Source: Paragonimus skrjabini miyazakii (lineage: Eukaryota > Platyhelminthes > Trematoda > Plagiorchiida > Troglotrematidae). From it: 64,000 bases of DNA. The DNA lies in the NCBI GenBank assembly GCA_014338405.1, contig JTDE01000954.1, forward strand, positions 12,942-76,941, read 5' to 3'. Of this stretch, positions 11,850 to 25,100 are shown piece after piece. The notes beneath the pieces are model-generated. The model searched no databases. It worked only from the letters and a program-made list of their open reading frames with translations, and had not been told where the DNA came from. The position numbers and the translations under genes were made by a program. Within the stretch, counting starts at the first letter, position 1. Each line of letters opens with the position of its first letter.

Positions 11850-12014
11850 ATGTTTTCGTTCGCGTACGTTTCTAAAATCTTATGGATAGCTTGGGGTTTG
11901 TTTGTTGTGAAGTCAGTCTACGCGGGTGCTCGGTGCGAAAATAGATTTAATCACGATGTAGATGTATCATGCTACTCAGCTCAAAGCGACATTCTACAAC
12001 AGGCTTTGTCTTAA
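11850..12014 (+). CDS. small putative secreted peptide (54 aa)
   Basis: ATG at 11850 opens a 54-residue frame closed by TAA at 12012-12014. The N-terminus is a textbook signal peptide: a short n-region (MFSFAYVSK), a hydrophobic core (ILWIAWGLFVV, residues 10-20), and a c-region ending VYA with probable cleavage after Ala25. The predicted mature part starts GARCENRF, is 29 residues long, and contains two cysteines (29 and 41), allowing one disulfide or partner bonding. A splice-acceptor-like TTTCAG lies immediately before the start. It could be a complete small secreted protein or the first coding exon of a larger one, since GTAGAT after CACGAT is a possible donor. I do not recognise the family. 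Flukes encode many short secreted peptides, including micro-exon genes, but nothing here assigns it to one. Confidence 0.4.
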   Translation: MFSFAYVSKILWIAWGLFVVKSVYAGARCENRFNHDVDVSCYSAQSDILQQALS

Positions 12015-12019
12015 GAGTG

Positions 12020-14745
12020 GTTTACATTGAACGAAATGAACGGCGCAAAACAGGGCAGTTGTCTGCCTAATTCATATTCGTTTATCATTATCTGCTAAAT
12101 GACTTCCAGTCAGCTATTAGTGCCTTCTATTGCTATGATTGTAAGCGTCTAAGTATGGTTGGTTTATCCAAACTTGTTTCGTATGTTTGTGACTTCATTT
12201 GAAAAGGTAAAGTCTATTTTTAAAAACACTGGTAAAATATCTGTTAGGGAAATTCAATCATTTTCAGTTCCCACAACGTAAGCAACTGATTAACATGACG
12301 TTTATTCAATAGAACTGAAGTGAGAAAAAGGAAATGATGATTAAAAATCAGAGTTTGCTAAGTTATTGTCATCAACAGATGCACCGTGACACGGATTAAA
12401 TATGCTCGTTAACGATACTGTGTGGACGTATGAACAGATTACTTGAGAAAAAAGAATTACTAATTACACTTTACACAAAGCAGATATCACTGGTGGATAT
12501 TTAATTCTGCTGAAACCCTAACATTGTCTCACAAATCCGATTCTATATCATGAACAAAACCTAACAATTCCAAAGTCTAACGAAACGTTTGACATGGAAA
12601 AATCATCCAGAAAAATAGATTAAAAAAAGGCTCCTTTCTAAATACTTATCACTCTCATAAGTTTCAGTGTCTTTAAAATAAAAACGGTTTACAAAAACCA
12701 GTGATATTTGAATAAAGCTACCTTATTGGGTATGGTGAATTTCTGAAACAAGAACTTGGTTTGTGACAACGTGAGTTTGCTCGTAAAAGTTAACTAATAT
12801 CCTCATGTTTGCATTGCTCATGAATTTAAAATGATGCTGTCAAGATTTAATGTACTAAACACACAATGTATGAAACATTTCTAAAACAAACAGTTTGACT
12901 AAACAATTTTTATACCTTTATTCAAGAAAAGCTTATCCGGAGTATTTAGAAATTCCTTTTCCTTGATCTGTTTTTGCTAATCTTGAAACTACAATCAACT
13001 GACGGTCCAGTTCACTTCGTACTGTATCATACATCATCATGAGGTAAACTTTCCGTTTATTTTTACGGAAACCTTATGATCAGTGTTTACTGCTAAACAG
13101 GGATTTAAGAGTTTATAAAAACATTACGACCATTTTTGTTCCATCCCCACTTAACCCACGGGCGAAGTCAACGCAAGTTAACAAGCCTAGCTATGAAGCG
13201 CTTTGATCAAAATGCCTAATTAACACCAATACTTACATCAAGAACTTACGAAGAAAGTCGGCTTGTGACCCTGTGAAGTTGTATGAATATGATAATAAAT
13301 AATAATTCTCAATGTTTTGAATGGTGAGTCCTTAATGTTATTTAATTAAAATTACGTTAAACCTGACACTTCATGTACTGTGGTGATGCAAATTTAGTTG
13401 GCTGAATTGACAAATGCAATTATTCCTGTTCTACTCACAAGCTGCTATGGTTTGTACAATATTATCAAACTGCAATTGATCTCAACAGTATCGTTTGAGA
13501 ATGCTCAACTTTTCCGTACTTTTGTCAATGTTATAATGATAGTACGTTTGTTATTTTTGTTACTCAGATCACAAATTATTCATTAAAATGTCCAAAACAT
13601 GTTGCTGCAGATTACTTTTTTTCACTCGTTTGATCGCCCACGTTTTAGACATCACATTCTAGCAGTAGAACGGATGTATGTTATCACTCGCAAACAGGAA
13701 AACCAGACAGACAATAGAGCATCCTTATCCAACGATGGTAATGTTTATGTAAAACACAACTGCTGCGCAGTTGAAAAATAGTACAGATCTGCTGCAAAGA
13801 TTGGCTGTCCTGTTTTTATCCGAAAGGCTGAATAGGTGATAATGTTTGCATCTAGGAACCGTCAGCTCGGTAATAAATGATTCGATGGAAAAATAATCAT
13901 GATGAAACGCTTCCCGACTAAACATTTATTGAAAAGCTTGTTAAAGAGCACTTCTGGACTGTGGCCTTCATGCTTTTAGTTTTTCTTCTGTATTGTCGGT
14001 TGTGCTGTGTAGATCATTGGCTCATTACAGCTTCTCATAAAAATCGAACGTGGGTTCATTTCAGGGTGATAACTTATGTTCGAATTATTGTTGCGGCCAA
14101 ATACCAGGCTTATAGCGGTTTGCAGGCAAAAGCGAATGGCAAAACCACCGGCAGTAATAAGGCAGAAACTTCACACGTTTCAATGTTCTCGAATTCCCTA
14201 CAGTGTAAAAAATAATAACGTAAGAAACGCCTGTAATATAATCTTTACGTGTCGCTTTTATCGCTACTTTAAAGTGCATACTTTAATAAATCTGAGATTA
14301 TCAGTCAAAATACTTCGCAAGTGATCATGTAAAACTTTAGCATCTTCCACATATACACCTGAATTTCTGGTTGAAATTCCTTCTAAAATTCTAGTTTATG
14401 GGAAGAAACGACTTACAGATTGGTCACACTCTGCAAGAACTTTATTTGCAACTAACCGGTTGGGCGTATGTTTATCCGGTGAGTTGGAAGCGCATCTTGG
14501 ACTATTGTGAGTTGAAGTAATTTATGGGATCATACAAAACAAAATGTCGAAAATTATATGTTCCGTTGTTTACGGAAGATAACAAACCAGTACGTTCGTT
14601 TAACAAACCATACAATCACGAAGAAGGCATGCCTCTAACATTATGAATCCGGCAAAAACGGATTATTTTCAGTAGAACTCTATACTAGTTTGTTGCCATA
14701 TTAACTTACCAGTTTTTCGTGGTTCCGAGAAAAGCGGATTTACGT
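12020..14745. other. gene-poor stretch
   Basis: No recognised gene. A frame starting with ATG at 13970 (81 codons to about 14215) begins with hydrophobic residues MLLVFLLY and could pass for a leader, but the rest has no family features and a second frame overlaps it. I regard it as chance. Confidence 0.35.
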
Positions 14746-14748
14746 AAG

Positions 14749-15012
14749 TCATATCAAAAGGTCAAAAGCTTCTATACAGTAGAGTTTTACTAGGCTTGAG
14801 TTTTGTCGTGGTGGGCATAATCCAGCGTATGTTTCATAGATTTTCACAGCTGCATTGCAATCCGCACGTAGAAGTGAAAGTTGCAGACAAAACGCACAAT
14901 TATCGTGGTTAATATCTTGATTCCTGGCATCCTTATGTCCTGTATGAGCAAATCGTCTGTCTGTTGCGTCGTACAGTATATAAATTATTTGATAAAGCAA
15001 AACTAAAAACAT
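14749..15012 (-). CDS. hypothetical small ORF with hydrophobic N-terminus
   Basis: An ATG-initiated frame of 87 residues starts with a hydrophobic segment (MFLVLLYQIIYILYD) that could be a signal peptide. It is followed by a polar part and a Cys-containing segment (NCAFCLQ, ADCNAAVK, GLCPPR). I do not recognise a family. The composition is more protein-like than most frames nearby, but there is no splice, homology or context support. It may be a small secreted protein, an exon, or chance. Confidence 0.25.
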   Translation of the reverse strand: MFLVLLYQIIYILYDATDRRFAHTGHKDARNQDINHDNCAFCLQLSLLRADCNAAVKIYETYAGLCPPRQNSSLVKLYCIEAFDLLI

Positions 15013-15019
15013 GTGTTAC

Positions 15020-17330
15020 CAAAATTAGTAAGTACAGTTTGCAGTAATACCTTCAAATTTATTTAGTGTATATGATAAGCAAAGCTTTTCAGTATGTATA
15101 CAATAGCAACAAATGGAACAAGTTTCATGCTGTAGTTAACTAGCCCCTAGCTGAAACGCCTTCATTCATGTATGTCACTGGCGTGAAGTACGTACCTTAC
15201 CTTGATACCAAGAAGTAACTGTTGGCTGTTTGAAAGCGGACGCAGCGGAATTCAGTATTTTATTTCGACCGTTCTATCTTTAAATTACTAGGGAAAAAAT
15301 CAAGTTGTATGAAAGTTTCATCATTGTCCTATTTTAAAACACGTTCAAACAACTGAAACGCATGAGTTCCTACATTACCCAAGTAATTCACATGTGTAAG
15401 TATAACCAACGTTAATGTGAAATTTGACAATATATTCTGTCAACATCTTGGTGAGTTACTTGTTTTTACATTCCTGCTCTCTTCATTTCAGCGTTCAGTG
15501 TCCAATTACGTTTTCGTTTCACGATAAATCGATTGAGATTCGTTGGTTCAGGCGCGATCAATTGAAGGAAATATAAAAGGGTTTTTCAAGTGACTGATTT
15601 CTAGTTTAAATAAAACGAATCTTCCAATCAGAAATGCGGATCAGAATTCGCTTAATCAAGAATTTTAATGAGTTGATTCAGTTGCGAATATCTTCAGACT
15701 AGATTGCACACTGTTTTAAATCCCACAAGTTGTTGAGTCAGAACTTTTCCTAAGAAATATTTTCACGTACATTTTAAGACTGCATTCGCTGAAAGATTTG
15801 AACAACCGGACTCCTATTGGTGCAAATTGACTGTGCTTAACAAAGGCACACAAATGTGGCAGAAAACATCCTTGAATTCGCACACGATAAGAATCAAAAA
15901 CCTATTACAGAAACGTTTAATAGTGAAACTGACAATCAATTCCTCATTGTTTTACACACAAACATTGTTAACATTGCAAAAAGATAATACGAAGCATACT
16001 ATAGGTTTAGCTTTTTCCACATATTAATAATATATTAATAATAAATAAACTTAGTGTTGATAATAAACGTCATCAGTCTCAGTGAGTTTCGTGGCCGAAC
16101 TAATCAACTTGCCACGAACAAAACGTACGAACAAGAAATCACTGCTCGAACTGGATGTTTCTCATTGACTTTCATTTGCAACCAACAAACTAACAGCCAT
16201 AAGCATAACAGAATTCCATGTCCATTTGTTGATCCAAGTACTGTGTAGTTGGGGAATTTTTCGGAGTTGTTATAAGTCAAAAGTGCACCTAAAATTTAGA
16301 AATGGGAGAAAAGTTGACGATTTTCTAAATGAGAAGGATTGGTTGGATCCCACAAGTTTATGTTTTGAAGAGTATTTCCATTATGCGATAGGAATGGCAT
16401 CGTTGGCCCCATACCGACTGATGGCTCCAACCAATCGGTTGTTAGATCGGTTCATGCTGCCAAAGTCGATAACCATACACGTTATGCCTGGTTAATTTGC
16501 TTAGCAGTTCTGTATGTATACACAGGGAAGCGCAGGTTAACAATAAAAATGCAAACATTCCAAGAAAGCAACCAGTGAATGAATGGAGAATGAGATAGTA
16601 GAATGTGTTAGCTACTTTCTGCAGCTCTGTCTCACAGTCTTGCTGCCATTTCGTTCACTATCCCACGTTGTGTGTTAATTTTACAAGAATAACGGAGCCA
16701 TACTACTGAACGATTCGATTTGTTATTAGTTGCCAAGTACTCAAGAGTAGTACAGATTATTTTTGAGATGCAGATACTAGATTGATTTGAAATGACAATC
16801 CAAAACGCAATACAAACTTGAATAAACCTAGTAAAAAGGGATGAAGATAATCGAACGATTCTTGCAAAATACAACCTTTATAGAAAATTGACTAGGACGA
16901 CTAACCTTCCCGCTTTCCGACAAATATCGCCTCCAATACTCTAGTTTCAGGATGCTACACCAAAATCGGCGAATTTTGAACAACTGTTATATCATTCAAA
17001 TACCAAAGACGTATCACCGTTAAACAAAACTACCGAGAGGATCACGAGGTGTTGTACCCGAAGTACTTTTATGTAGACCATGGTCAAAATTCAGTCATGA
17101 AACTTCATTATGGAGGGCTGTTCAAACCTATGAAAAGGTATCACACATACAGAATACAAGTTGTATGAATTATAAAAATGGGTCAATGAAATTTAACGGG
17201 TAAAATATAGCACAGAGAAATCGAAAGCATTTGAGTTATTAATTGATGTTTACCAAAATTGCAAGCCATCGTCAAGTTATGTAATATTTCCAGTCGTACC
17301 ATTTCAAAATGAAGTGCTGAACTCGAGATT
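15020..17330. other. gene-poor stretch
   Basis: No recognised gene. There is a short AT-rich TTAATA/ATAAT run near 16021-16047. A frame at 16226-16495 with a run of aromatic and acidic residues (KDWLDP, FEEYFHY) is unassigned. Confidence 0.35.
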
Positions 17331-17339
17331 CGCTCTTGT

Positions 17340-17440
17340 TGAAGTTTGTCAAATTGCATATCCTTGCCACTGCCGGGACTAGAACTTCGGCCACCCTTTC
17401 GTGGGGCAAACGTGTTAACCACTACGCCATTGAGCTTACC
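17340..17440 (-). mobile_element. tRNA-Val-like SINE head
   Basis: Read on the minus strand, 17438 down to 17370 has a tRNA layout. A box-A-like D-arm (TGGCGTAGTGGTTAACACG) is followed by an anticodon-arm-like TTTGCCCCACGAAAG and then a box-B-like GTTCTAGTCC with flanking CCGGCA. The D-arm and the ACGTTTGCC transition are those of eukaryotic tRNA-Val. The anticodon loop is shortened and acceptor-stem pairing is poor, so it is not a functional tRNA. Box A and box B are the internal RNA polymerase III promoter of tRNA-derived SINEs. The unrelated body would continue below 17370 on the minus strand; its end was not identified. Confidence 0.6.
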
Positions 17441-17685
17441 TTAAAAACGGGTAAAACGCCATATGTGAACGCTCAGTCATATTCGCTTGTGAATGATGCT
17501 CAGATTGCCCAAACTTCTCGAGAAGGAAGACAGTAACTCTCCTGTTAACCCCAGTCGATGACCTTACGGCTAAGAGTCTCTCCAAGATGAAATCACAAAA
17601 TTCCTTAATTTGTTGAACAATATTTTGGTTACTGATGAGTTCTAAAAGTTCTGGTCCCTACCACGACGAGGTTATGCAATAGTGA

Positions 17686-17800
17686 CGAACTCTAATGAGA
17701 GGGAAACTCGAGTCTACTGCTTCTTTTCGAAAAGAGCCATCTGGGGTGTCTATGAGACTGTGACAGTTGCGCTCAACTGCGGATGATGTTTTAACTATAT
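17686..17800 (+). repeat. dispersed repeat R, copy 1, with hammerhead-like core
   Basis: This aligns over its whole length with 43977-44088. Shared blocks are AACTYTAATGAGA, GAGTCYAGTRCTTCTTTT, GAGCC, CTATGAGA, TGCG and GGAYGATGTT. Copy 1 contains CTAATGA (17692-17698), a short gap, GAAA (17703-17706), then CTCGAGTC with a GTC triplet at 17712-17714. This order is that of a hammerhead core with one core change (G to A in CTGATGA) and almost no stem II, so it is probably inactive. A related tail occurs twice more at 43344-43455. The element's full length and class are unknown. Confidence 0.55.
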
Positions 17801-17804
17801 AGGA

Positions 17805-18915
17805 AAATAGCAAAATTCTCTACTACTCCTCAATACTCGCGTAAAACTACAAAATCAGTTCACATCGCTTGAAGACTCAAGCATTTTAAGGCGAAACAGA
17901 ATTTAGTTCATTCCATGGCAGGTGCAGCCCCCACATCTAAATCACAACAACTTCAAGGACCATCTCTGTCAACAGTTATTACGTGAACACTGTGGAACTC
18001 GCTAAACTTTGAAAATATTTAAAACTAGAATCCCAAAGTTGGTAGTAACTTATCATTGGAGAAACGACAAAACGCGTTACGAGATAATGTAGAATTTAGT
18101 GCTAACACATGTCACTGTCCATATTTCTATCAGAGCTGTTTGGATAAGTTTTCTAGACTGCGAATTTGACACTGTTGGTTAGATTTGAAGTAATTAGATT
18201 TTCTATCAGTTCCAAAATCTTTCCACGCTCAAATATGTACAAAATAAACTAAATATTGATGGTCAGCTGCTTTCCAACCGTTAACCATACATAGTTAAAT
18301 CGTAAGATCATACAGCATTAACTATATCAGCTGCAGAATATTTATATGATCAATATTGCTTAATGTAGGATCCAAGTGGTTCTAACTTGTGTTTCAAATT
18401 ATGCATGTACTTAAGTGATTGTATAATAATATTGCATTGGAAAAGTTATGAAAACTCTTAATAATAGCTCCCATGATGCCTTTCTAAGAGATGCCATTTA
18501 TCGCGATTCTGTCACAAGTGTAACCAGTTGCAACCTCTAATCTTCAATTCAGGCAGTACTTACGTGGAATTTTGAGCTCACGCAAATAGAGAATTGAATG
18601 ATCGCATAGATGTGATGCATCTCTCGCAGGTTTCGTACAACTCACGTGATCAGTGTTATGTAACTAAGTTAGATTACTCAAACTAGACAGAAGCTGTTGA
18701 CTGACATTTTTTGCTTCAATGATATGTTATCCATCACCTCCAGCGAACCCAGATAAATCTGTTGTATTTAGCCTGATAGTAAAACAACGAAAACAAGCTC
18801 GTTCACTGCGCGTTTCTTCTCATTCAAAAAGAATGAGCTCTGGGAAAGTACATTCAACCTTTTGCTTTATTTATCTTGACTTCTTTTATTCTGTTGTCAT
18901 CTGGGTGTTCTGCCG
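17805..18915. other. gene-poor stretch
   Basis: I see nothing recognisable. Part of it may be the unplaced remainder of repeat R. Confidence 0.35.
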
Positions 18916-18920
18916 TGCAG

Positions 18921-19118
18921 CTCCCGCGGTTATCCGGATTATTCACCTATGTATTTTGTATGGTCGGCTCTCTTGAAAGATCTACTGCTGATTTAATTTT
19001 GAAAACTGAGACATTTCCGTCAGAATTCATGACGTACTTGGAAGCCCAGAGTACGCTTATGAAGGATATGCCAAAAATTGCAGCGGCTGATTTATTGAGA
19101 ATACTCCACAAACCCTAA
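18921..19118 (+). CDS. possible terminal exon, unknown protein
   Basis: A strong acceptor (a long pyrimidine-rich tract over about 18860-18915, ending TGCCGTGCAG at 18920) precedes a frame of 65 residues ending in TAA. The C-terminal part (ETFPSEFMTYLEAQ, then KIAAADLLRILHKP) looks like amphipathic helix rather than random translation. No family recognised. No upstream exon or poly(A) signal was pinned down. It could be a real last exon or a coincidence of a good acceptor and an open frame. Confidence 0.25.
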   Translation, partial: LPRLSGLFTYVFCMVGSLERSTADLILKTETFPSEFMTYLEAQSTLMKDMPKIAAADLLRILHKP

Positions 19119-22100
19119 AATATAATTGGGGGATTAATTCTCTATATAATAGTATCGTCAATCCATCTGTTACATTACAAGAATGCCAACTACCAGGCGT
19201 TTGTCTGTCACGATGAACACAGAAGTAACTGTGGCTGAACGAAAACCAATCTGGTGCGGTTCTTTTTCCCGACTTTAATGTAAGTCGTTCATAGGCACTT
19301 GGTTTAAAATATCGTGCACACCGGATTTTATGATTTCACATACGGACGCAAATGATCTTCAGGAATATGACTGTACAATGTCATTCTGTATGAGAGCCAT
19401 TTCGACAAATCACGGTAGTTTCAACATTCTGGACGATTTATGCGCATAAACAGGAGGCAAACTCAGAATGATTCAAAGCGATTAGCAACGCAGGACGTTG
19501 CCACAGCTTACAAGTGCCAGTGGAAATCTTCCACAATACTCCCTGTTCACATTTTGACACAACGTAGCTTCAAATCAGCTTAATAATCACGAAAAGTAAA
19601 CGTATACGAGATCTCCTAACGTCAAACTGAGGATTATTGCGTTCGACTGATATCATTCACTCAAATTACATATCTACTCACTATATCAAAGGTAAAAAAC
19701 GTGACAACATCAGTTCCTTAGTAAGTTCCAAAATGAGAATATGGACCTGCCAACTATTTCAAAATCCTTCCGTTTTTCAAAGCCAAATTTATAATTTCCA
19801 ATCATAATTTGACTGCATTCTTACACGGCTAGTTACCACCCACAGGGATTGACTATTACAACTAACATGAGAAAGAATACATGTTCTCTTAGAGACACTG
19901 TGAACCTCATCATTGTTTACTTCCTTTCAGTCGCCTTCCACAGAAAACTACACATTGTTTCATAATATTTAATAACGGCGGTTTCAACACCACATTTATG
20001 AAGCTCATCCCAGTAGATGGATCCCTTTAATTTGTAATTTTCAGATGGTTAACTGTATCCATTTTTAGACTGTCTCAAATCACTTGACCAATGCGTGTGG
20101 TGTGCTTTTTTTACAAGTTTTTCGTATCTAGACCGTAACAAAACTTTTCGGCTGACTTAAGAAAGTTGGTCGACAGCTGCTGTCTGAACTCGGCAAATCT
20201 TGTAACGCCGTCGAAATGCAATCAGACTATTTCAGATAATTCTCTGCAGGCTCTCACTTCAGCTAGTCTGAATCACGGATGAATAACGCGATACTTGCTG
20301 ACCTGGTTGACTCGTGTATCATAATTGCATGTAAGTAGTAGACATCATTTGATAAATTGTGTGAAGTTCATACTTTACCAGGAATATGTTGTTCGTAGGC
20401 AAATGTCTACCGAATAGCTTACATTAACCAGAGGCTAATGCTGAACGGACAGTCTGTAAGAGGATTAAAAGTCAATTTGTATGAATACAGTCGGTAAAAG
20501 TAGGAAAATTCTGTTCCCGGCATGAAGCGACAGACAACGTTTTGTGTGTTACAAAAACTATTTTGACGTTCAGGAAAATGCCCTTTAACATTTGGGAATA
20601 TTTCAGATGACTGCAGAATTATCTGTATGCTGCCACTCGTTTCGTAAAAATCCCATGTATGCAAGCTAACTCTGGTGAAAAAGGAGAACTTTAAATTTTA
20701 TTTGAAGAGGACAAATACAAGCTTTCCAATCGGTGTTTAACACGTCGAAGTGTACATGGAGATTAAAGAACCGTTTGTGCTGGATGCTTTTACGATACCC
20801 GTACAAATACCAGAAATGTCAGAATATAATATCTAGTTATTTCGAATCATAACCACATGCAGCGATTCTATAGCAGTTAGAAAATGAGTTTGTGTACAGC
20901 TCAACGGGAAAGCGCCAGTTGTAACACGAATGTAACAGTAATATAGTTGATTTTGACAGGTAGATGTAGTAGAATTTCTCTGGATGGCATGAAAATTGTC
21001 AATCCATATGTAAACTCACTGAATATAGGTCCATCGCTCTTAGTCGTTCTACATTCACAGGCGAATATAATTTCCCAGCCAAACCTTGCATCATGAAGTT
21101 TACAACAGGAATGTAACTCATACTTTTTGTTTCGAACCGGCTAAAATGTTGTGATCTAAGTAAGATTAGAACTCGCACTGACTCACATTAAACGATTCGA
21201 GAGTTTACGATTACGTAGACGAACCAGTGTATCATCATGAAGAAACGGGTTGATATTATTCCAGCTTGTTCATAAGAGAAGTGTTGGAGGGCGATAGGAA
21301 TAAGAAAACGGAACAAAACCAGTGATTCATACCGGCTCATTCTGGCAAACCACAGGCAAGGTCAGTTTACCATTTTTTACAAGTCTTTTTACCTATTTGT
21401 ACATTAGCCTATCGGAAAAATACGTGTTAAGTGGATGGATTCTATCATAATACATGATGACCTTGGTCTGGTAAACATAACAAGTGAGGAATGCAGATAT
21501 AAATTTTCCTGGGGTGTTATCTTATTGAAGAACGTCGTATTGCTGCAAAGAAAACCGTAAGCCATTTGATAACCAAGAAACACAAATAACTGTCCTCTGG
21601 TAGAAGGGCCTATATTTGCACCAGGTTACATCAAAATACTTGCAGGCAGTTTTAAATTGGAGTATATCCTTGGGCTACAATTCTGTTCTCAACGAGAAGT
21701 TCGTATTGCAAGTGCTGAGGTGATGTAGGCCGCTACAACATATAGTTTAGCAACGCCTGAAATAAAGGGCTTTTTAAAAGTTGTTTACATGTTAGTCTGA
21801 GGGCTTTACTGGTTGTTCAGAGATACCGTAATAAAAAGTGTCCATATAAAACAGCTTTTTGTGCACAGTAAACTTTGTATGCACACGAAACAATTTTATT
21901 CCACCAACACACGGCAAAGGGCGATAAATGGAACGAGGACAACCTCGCTACTCGGGGTGCAAGAATGGGATGAAGCAAACCCATGGTTACTGGTGACATC
22001 ACCACAATAATGAACGCATGCGAGAGTGAAAGTGATATTATTCGATAAAGCTTGCCAGAATGAGCGGGAGACAAACAAACACAAGAAAATTACTGACGTT

Positions 22101-25100
22101 CGCGTCAAACGACAATGAGACGAGCAGCAGGTTCACAACTGATTCGACGTCAAATGTTTCTAGAACAAGATCCACTCAAACTCTTTTATATACAGGCCTT
22201 ATCTGATAATAAAATTACAAACCAAGGACAGTTGGTGTGATATACTTTTAAACATTCTGAATTTTTGTTACTATGGTCATTTATGCGCCCGAATTATTGT
22301 CTGGCTTTCGTAACAGTTACACAACCAAGTCACTAAAATAGCCAACGACACAAGGTCATCCGGTGGTCCCATATCATCCCTACGCTTCAGTAAAGTCTAA
22401 GGTAAAGCTTGAATTCAAAGGTTATTTCTGTTACTTTAAACATTAAGGCAAATGACTGTCAAATTACATAAACACACTGGGTTCCCTAACAGACTTAGCT
22501 TAATTGGCATGGATTATTGTTTACTGAATTAACCGGAGAATACAAAAATCACTGTGTTAGAATCGTTTCACGACTTCAATAAGCGAACCAGGAAGTGTAG
22601 GATGGTAAGATTTCATTTCGTGTTCCGACGCTCTGCTGAAGTAATTCAGGGCATTTCTGATAAGTAAACCCAAATAGTATAACACTACTTATTCTATCCT
22701 TGCTACAAAAAATCTTCGACTATTTTCCAGCCGTGCACCACAGCATTTTTCTGCATGCATCAATACGATGTACCCGGGGATTCGATATCTGGTTCAGGTA
22801 GATATCATAGTGCGTGCGCACGGAGGATAAAGGTGTTGCTCCTGTTTTGTGGAGATATTGGGTAGTGTCGTTTCCCCGTTGCAGGTGACATCAAATTTCT
22901 TTCATGAAACTGGCAGAACAACAATTGTCTTGTATATCATTCGAAACAATCAAATTGCTTCCACTGGTTGTTACCAGTACATGGTAAATAAGACTTAATC
23001 TTCTGTTGTTGCCTTTCTTGCTAAGGCATATCATTTTTTCATGTGTTATGCTAGTTGCCTGTTAAGGCATCAGGACAAATCAGTTCAACATATTTTCCGC
23101 GCTGAATTTAACAAAAATGTTCCAAGACGCATAAAACAGTTAATTTTCTCTCGACCTAAACGGTACCAAATGCATTATTGTTAAAAAATGTCGGATTTCC
23201 AAACCTTTCAACAAATTCATGACACGACTGTTTAGAACTGTCCAGGATAATAATTGTCTTAAGTCTTGAATTTCTTGTTTACATTGGAAAATACTAAATC
23301 CACAAAAAGCAATTGGTATCAATCTTATTTACGTAATATTTAGGGTCGATTCCAGTTATCGTCAGTGAGATATTTTAGTAGATCTCTCAGAAAGCGCTCA
23401 CACGCAAATCTTGAACCCAGGACTGTTTTCATGATTTGTCGGATGTAGAACTCCAGTTGTCCAAGTATTAAGATACCGACCTTTGCTAACGTTCTAATAG
23501 TATGGCATATCCATGGGGCAAACTACTAGCAGTTTACATTCGATGATTATACACATTTGCGAAATGGTTAAATATGCATTCACCTCTTTATTACGAGTTT
23601 AACAGCCTGGCATCATACGTGATAAGTTTGGTATTATGGGCTGATATATGTTCACGTAACATGACACACTTTGAAATGGTTAATTCATGCTTTGTGTGCG
23701 TTAACTTTTGCAGGACGTAATCAGCATACACCTATAGGTTAATAAAAGTGTTTTATTTTCAACATCCTTCCAGTTTTTTTTAACAGCCCATAATTATCAA
23801 ACGGTATTTAGATGATTCTACAGTAAATCTACCTGCTAATCACCATAAATGCGCTCCACACAGAGTGACAGAAAGTTTTGCTAACTTTTCACAAACCGTA
23901 CTGGCGATTAGTTTGACTCTGTTTGATATTTTGATACATTTTTGATGGTTTCCGAAAAAATAGCCGACGATCACCGAGGCTCATTTCCTTGCCGATGTAC
24001 AATAAGTTTATACTCGCAAGACGGGTTTCGCAGACCACATATTTGCAAATAAAAAACGCGTATGTGAAAGCACCATCCAGCTCAAAGGGGGCGGGCATAA
24101 AGTAGGCAATTCAAATTTAAATTTATATTCAAAGTGAGCCGTTATAAACGTGGTACCGTTGGTAAGGATAAATTGCTATACAACATGAAACTTATCGGAG
24201 ATGTTTTCCGTACACACTCCAGATCATCAGTGGAGCGAGTGAAATGTGTCAGTGCCGACGTATTACTTGTGGTTGAAACCGGTTTGGTTAAGCGACAGTA
24301 ATTTCAACGAACAAAAACAAGACGCCGTATGGCTTATACATCAACCACATTCGTTTGACAGATAAAGCTACAATACATTCCACTCGGTTGTGACAGTAAG
24401 TAGTGTCCTCTGCAAACACCTACTAAGAAACAGCCAGTTGTTTTGGTAAACTAAATCTAAGCTGAAATTCCTCCAGTTGATGTAAAAAATGTATTTCACT
24501 CAACAGAAGCTTTTAACTAGACATTTTTTCTTTGGTTACACGAAAATCGTTTACATATCTAGCTCGTTCATTTTATCCACTATAAAATATGTCCAAGTGA
24601 CGTATTGCCATTGACACAAATGGTTGCTAACTTAAATATAAGTCTCCAAGAAACTATTCATTGCGTTTTGCATTCATATCATTGATTTTGGTTTGTAGTA
24701 CTGAACCGACCAATTGTGTGATGGATGTGATTAATTCCTTATCGATGTTGAACGAAGTCTTAATGAAACTCTAGAAAAAGCTGAAACTTGAGAAAAACCA
24801 ATTTGCTCAACGTGAAGCAGAATACAAACAGTAGTCCATTAATATTCGACTGTTTTCTAACTTTGCATGTATTCATTTATTGCAATTGGGATGAAGTTAT
24901 TTGAAGTACAATATTGTTTAGAAAGATGTTTGTGTGGTCCTGAGGTGAGTGTGTACAACAATACTTATAGAAACATCCATATTTGTAGTATGACTGGTGA
25001 GCACGTTTTGACAAGAATCGAATAAGAACCTCAGTCGTTAAGAGGACATCAGAAATCATTTTACTACTGTGTGAGATGGAAATAGTACAATGTTCATCGT

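Noticed and set aside
17636..17680. CTGATGAG at 17637 as the true ribozyme core of repeat R
   Set aside because: No GAAA follows within a plausible stem II distance; the nearby CTAATGAG at 17692 with GAAA fits better and is the part conserved in copy 2.
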